64,000 nucleotides of DNA from Hydractinia symbiolongicarpus (Eukaryota > Cnidaria > Hydrozoa > Anthoathecata > Hydractiniidae): NCBI RefSeq assembly GCF_029227915.1, contig NC_079885.1:20099001-20163000 (forward strand). Reading direction: 5' to 3'. Of the stretch, positions 61,300 to 64,000 are shown piece by piece. The number at the start of each line of letters is the position of its first letter. Positions within the stretch are counted from its first letter, which is position 1. Position numbers and translations under genes: made by a program. Below the pieces are notes generated by a model. The model searched no databases. It was not told the origin of the DNA and saw only the letters and a program-made list of their open reading frames with translations.

Positions 61300-61493
61300 A
61301 CGAAACATACTGAAGTATCCCTATTTACTAGTTAGCTAATTCAATTTCAATGTTTCTAACACCACATCTGACTACGCAGGTAAACGTAGTTTCAAGACTA
61401 AAACTACCGTTGCTTTTACAATTATCGTGACATTAGGAATCATAAGCAGTGGTAGCACTATCTGCTTTATCTGATCGAAGTATTTGTTCATTG

Positions 61494-61498
61494 CGTCA

Positions 61499-61550
<52 letters not shown>

Positions 61551-61567
61551 AATTGCGCCACGGAGAC
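61494..61567 (-). tRNA. tRNA-Asn-GTT: tRNA-Asn(GTT), G69T
   Basis: T4-T69 mismatch only. Confidence 0.88.
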
Positions 61568-62030
61568 ATGAACCTTACTGAAGTTTCCCTATTTACAAGT
61601 TGGCTCACTTACTTTCCTTTATTTTTAATAGCACATCTGATGATGCCAGTAAACATGGCTACAAGAGTAACACTACCGTTGCTCTTACAGTTAACGTGAC
61701 ATTAGGAATAAGAGGCAGTGATAGCACTCTCTGATTCTTCTGATGGACATATTTGTTCATCGCTTCCCCGGGTGCGGTTGAACCACCAACCTTTCCGTTA
61801 ACAGCCGAACGCGCTAACCAATTGCGGCACGAAGACACGAAACATACTGAAGTATCCCTATTCACTAGTAGGCTAATTCAATTTCAGTGTTCTTAACAGC
61901 ACATCTGACTATGCAGGTAAACGTAGTTTCAAGACTAAAACTACCGTTGATGTTACAATTATCGTGATATTAGGCATCAGAAGCAGTGGTAGCACTATCT
62001 GTTTCATCTGATCGAAGTATTTGTTCATTG

Positions 62031-62087
<57 letters not shown>

Positions 62088-62104
62088 AATTGCGCCACGG
62101 AGAC
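62031..62104 (-). tRNA. tRNA-Asn-GTT: tRNA-Asn(GTT), consensus copy
   Basis: Identical to consensus. Confidence 0.95.
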
Positions 62105-62567
62105 ATGAAACTTACTGAAGTTTCCCTATTTAAAAGTTGGCTTCTTTACTTTTATTTATTTTTAATAGCACATCTGATTATGCCAGTAAACATGGCTACA
62201 TGAGTAACACTACCGTTGCTTTTACAGTTAACGTGACATTAGGAATAAGAGGCAGTGATAGCATTCTCTGATTCTTCTGATGGACATATTTGTTCATCGC
62301 CTCCCCGGGTGGTCTTGAACCACCAATCTTTCCGTTAACAGCCGAACGCGCTAACCAATTGCGGCACTAAAACACGAAACATACTGAAGTATCCCTATTA
62401 AATAGTTAGCTAATTCAATTTCAATGTTTTTAACACCACATCTGACTATGCAGGTAAACGTAGTTTCAAGACTAAAACTACCGTTGCTTTTAAAATTATC
62501 GTGACATTAGGAATCATAAGCAGTGATAGCACTAACTGTTTCATCTGATCGAAGTATTTGTTCATTG

Positions 62568-62624
<57 letters not shown>

Positions 62625-62641
62625 AATTGCGCCACGGAGAC
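62568..62641 (-). tRNA. tRNA-Asn-GTT: tRNA-Asn(GTT), consensus copy
   Basis: Identical to consensus. Confidence 0.95.
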
Positions 62642-62838
62642 ATGAAACCTACTGAAGTTTCCCTATTTGCAAGTTGGCTCATTTACTTTCATTTATTTTT
62701 AATAGCACATCTGATGATGCCAGTAAACATGGCTACAAGAGTAACACTACCGTTGCTCTTACAGTTAACGTGACATTAGGATTAAGAAGCAGTGATAGCA
62801 CTCTCTGATTCTTCTGATGGTCATATTGGTTCATCGCC

Positions 62839-62869
<31 letters not shown>

Positions 62870-63103
62870 CGTTAACAGCCGAACGTGCTAACCAATTGCG
62901 GCACGAAGACACGAAACATACTAAAGTATCCCTATTTACTAGTTAGCTAATTCAATTTCAATGTTTTTAACACCGCATCTGACTATGCAGTAAACATAGT
63001 TTCAAGACTAAAACTACCGTTGCTTTTACAATTATCGTGACATTAGGAATCATAAGCAGTGGTAGCACTATCTGCTTTATCTGATCGAAGTATTTGTTCA
63101 TTG

Positions 63104-63117
63104 CGTCACAGGGTGGT

Positions 63118-63152
<35 letters not shown>

Positions 63153-63177
63153 TGCTAACCAATTGCGCCACGGAGAC
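63104..63177 (-). tRNA. tRNA-Asn-GTT: tRNA-Asn(GTT), weakened
   Basis: Two acceptor mismatches (T4-T69, C6-T67), C11-A24 in the D stem and C60A. Confidence 0.72.
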
Positions 63178-63640
63178 ATGAAACTTACTGAAGTTTCCCT
63201 ATTTAAAAGTTGGCTTATTTACTTTCATTTATTTTTATTAGCACATCTGATGATGCCAGTAAACATGGCTACATGAGTAACACTACCGTTGCTCTTACAG
63301 TTAACGTGACATTAGGAATAAGAGGCAGTGATAGCATTCTCTGATTCTTCTGATGGACATATTTGTTCATCGCCTCCCCGGGTGGGCTTGAACCACCAAT
63401 CTTTCCGTTAACAGCCGAACGCGCTAACCAATTGCGGCACCAAGACACGAAACATACTGAAGTATCCCTATTTACTAGTTAGCTAATTCAATTTCAATGT
63501 TTTTAACACCACATCTGACTATGCAGGTAAACGTAGTTTCAAGACTAAAACTACCGTTGCTTTCACAATTGTCGTGACATTAGGAATCATAAGCAGTGAT
63601 AGCACTAACTGTTTCATCTGATCGAAGTATTTGTTCATTG

Positions 63641-63650
63641 CGTCCCCGGA

Positions 63651-63697
<47 letters not shown>

Positions 63698-63714
63698 AAT
63701 TGAGCCACGGAGAC
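63641..63714 (-). tRNA. tRNA-Asn-GTT: tRNA-Asn(GTT), variant
   Basis: C64T wobble and G12T in the D stem; last A block in the window. Confidence 0.82.
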
Positions 63715-64000
63715 ATGAAACTTACTGAAGTTTCCCTATTTACAAGTTGGCTCATTTACTTTCATTTATTTTTAATAGCACATCTGATGATGCCAGTAAA
63801 CATGGCTACAAGAGTAACACTACCGTTGCTCTTACAGTTAACGTGACATTAGGAATAAGAGGCAGTGATAGCACTCTCTGATTTTTCTGATGGACATACT
63901 TGTTCATCGCTTTCCCGGGTGCGCTTGAACCACCAACCTTTCCATTAACAGCCGAAAGCGCTAACCAATTGCGGCACGGAGACACGAAACATACAAAAGT

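Larger units (their letters stand above)
1..64000 (-). repeat. tRNA-Asn tandem array (A/B dimer satellite)
   Basis: The entire window consists of head-to-tail monomers of about 268-269 bp, each holding a 74-bp tRNA-Asn or tRNA-Asn-derived block read on the minus strand. A and B monomers alternate, giving a 537-bp dimer that can be followed from end to end by the spacing of the intact tRNA blocks (159, 696, 1233, 1771, 2308 and so on). A and B spacers align along their length: both carry versions of 'cacatctga', 'taccgttgc', 'gtgacattaggaat' and 'tttgttcat' in the same order, so the dimer arose by divergence of a duplicated monomer. No stretch without the repeat exceeds a spacer. Both ends cut a monomer, so the array is incomplete here. 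Confidence 0.97.

Noticed and set aside
1-64000. CRISPR-like array, because of regular repeats
   Set aside because: The repeating part is a tRNA gene, the 'spacers' are themselves homologous, and no cas genes are present.
1-64000. tRNA-derived SINE cluster
   Set aside because: There is no poly-A or simple-repeat tail, no target-site duplications and no LINE-like 3' end. Copies are strictly head-to-tail at fixed spacing.
1-64000. Entamoeba-type tRNA array
   Set aside because: Those units, as known, carry short tandem repeats between tRNAs and often several isoacceptors. Here spacers have no microsatellites and only Asn-derived tRNAs occur. Not formally excluded without a genome match.
1-64000. 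Bacterial or organellar origin
   Set aside because: No encoded CCA, no protein genes, Pol III-type A and B boxes, and a body like animal cytosolic tRNA-Asn.

Overview
The whole 64 kb is one uninterrupted tandem array built from a eukaryotic tRNA-Asn gene. I see no protein-coding gene, rRNA, transposon or unique sequence. Every tRNA lies on the minus strand. The basic monomer is about 268-269 bp: a 74-bp tRNA or tRNA-derived block plus about 195 bp of spacer. Monomers alternate in two diverged types, A and B, so the regular unit is an A+B dimer of about 537 bp. I count 121 A-type tRNA blocks and about 119 B-type blocks. The array starts and stops mid-monomer at both window ends, so it continues outside.

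A-type blocks are mostly well-formed tRNA-Asn with anticodon GTT. They have a paired acceptor stem, an A box (TGGCGCAATTGG), a perfect 5-bp anticodon stem, and a B box (GGTTCAAGCC). About 40 read as identical to this consensus. B-type blocks keep the B box and usually the GTT anticodon, but carry recurrent mismatches in the acceptor, D and anticodon stems; they look like tRNA-Asn-derived pseudogenes. In this answer tRNA bases use standard numbering. A B block normally starts 269 bp above the start coordinate of its neighbouring A block.

The sequence resembles animal cytosolic tRNA-Asn, as I know it, more than plant or bacterial forms. There is no encoded CCA, the internal promoter boxes are Pol III type, and there are no bacterial genes. 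I infer a metazoan (or related eukaryote) nuclear genome. The species cannot be named from this window.

Layout. 1 to about 9.2 kb: dimers with a 2,687-bp (five-dimer) higher-order period. 9.2-11.3 kb: a 1,033-bp duplication carrying a truncated A tRNA. 11.3-22 kb: diverse dimers. 22.3-25.8 kb: a 1,114-bp two-dimer period marked by a 41-bp microduplication. 32.4-34.4 kb: very young 537/1,074-bp amplification. 35.0-45.7 kb: two near-identical 5,364-bp (ten-dimer) units in tandem, themselves related to 17.5-22.2 kb. 45.4-59 kb: a rearranged second copy of about 21.8-32.7 kb, at offsets of about 25.2 to 26.3 kb. 59-64 kb: more diverged dimers. The array therefore behaves like a satellite with nested higher-order repeats whose monomer happens to be a tRNA gene. 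Anticodon-changed, truncated and chimeric copies have arisen and then been co-amplified.
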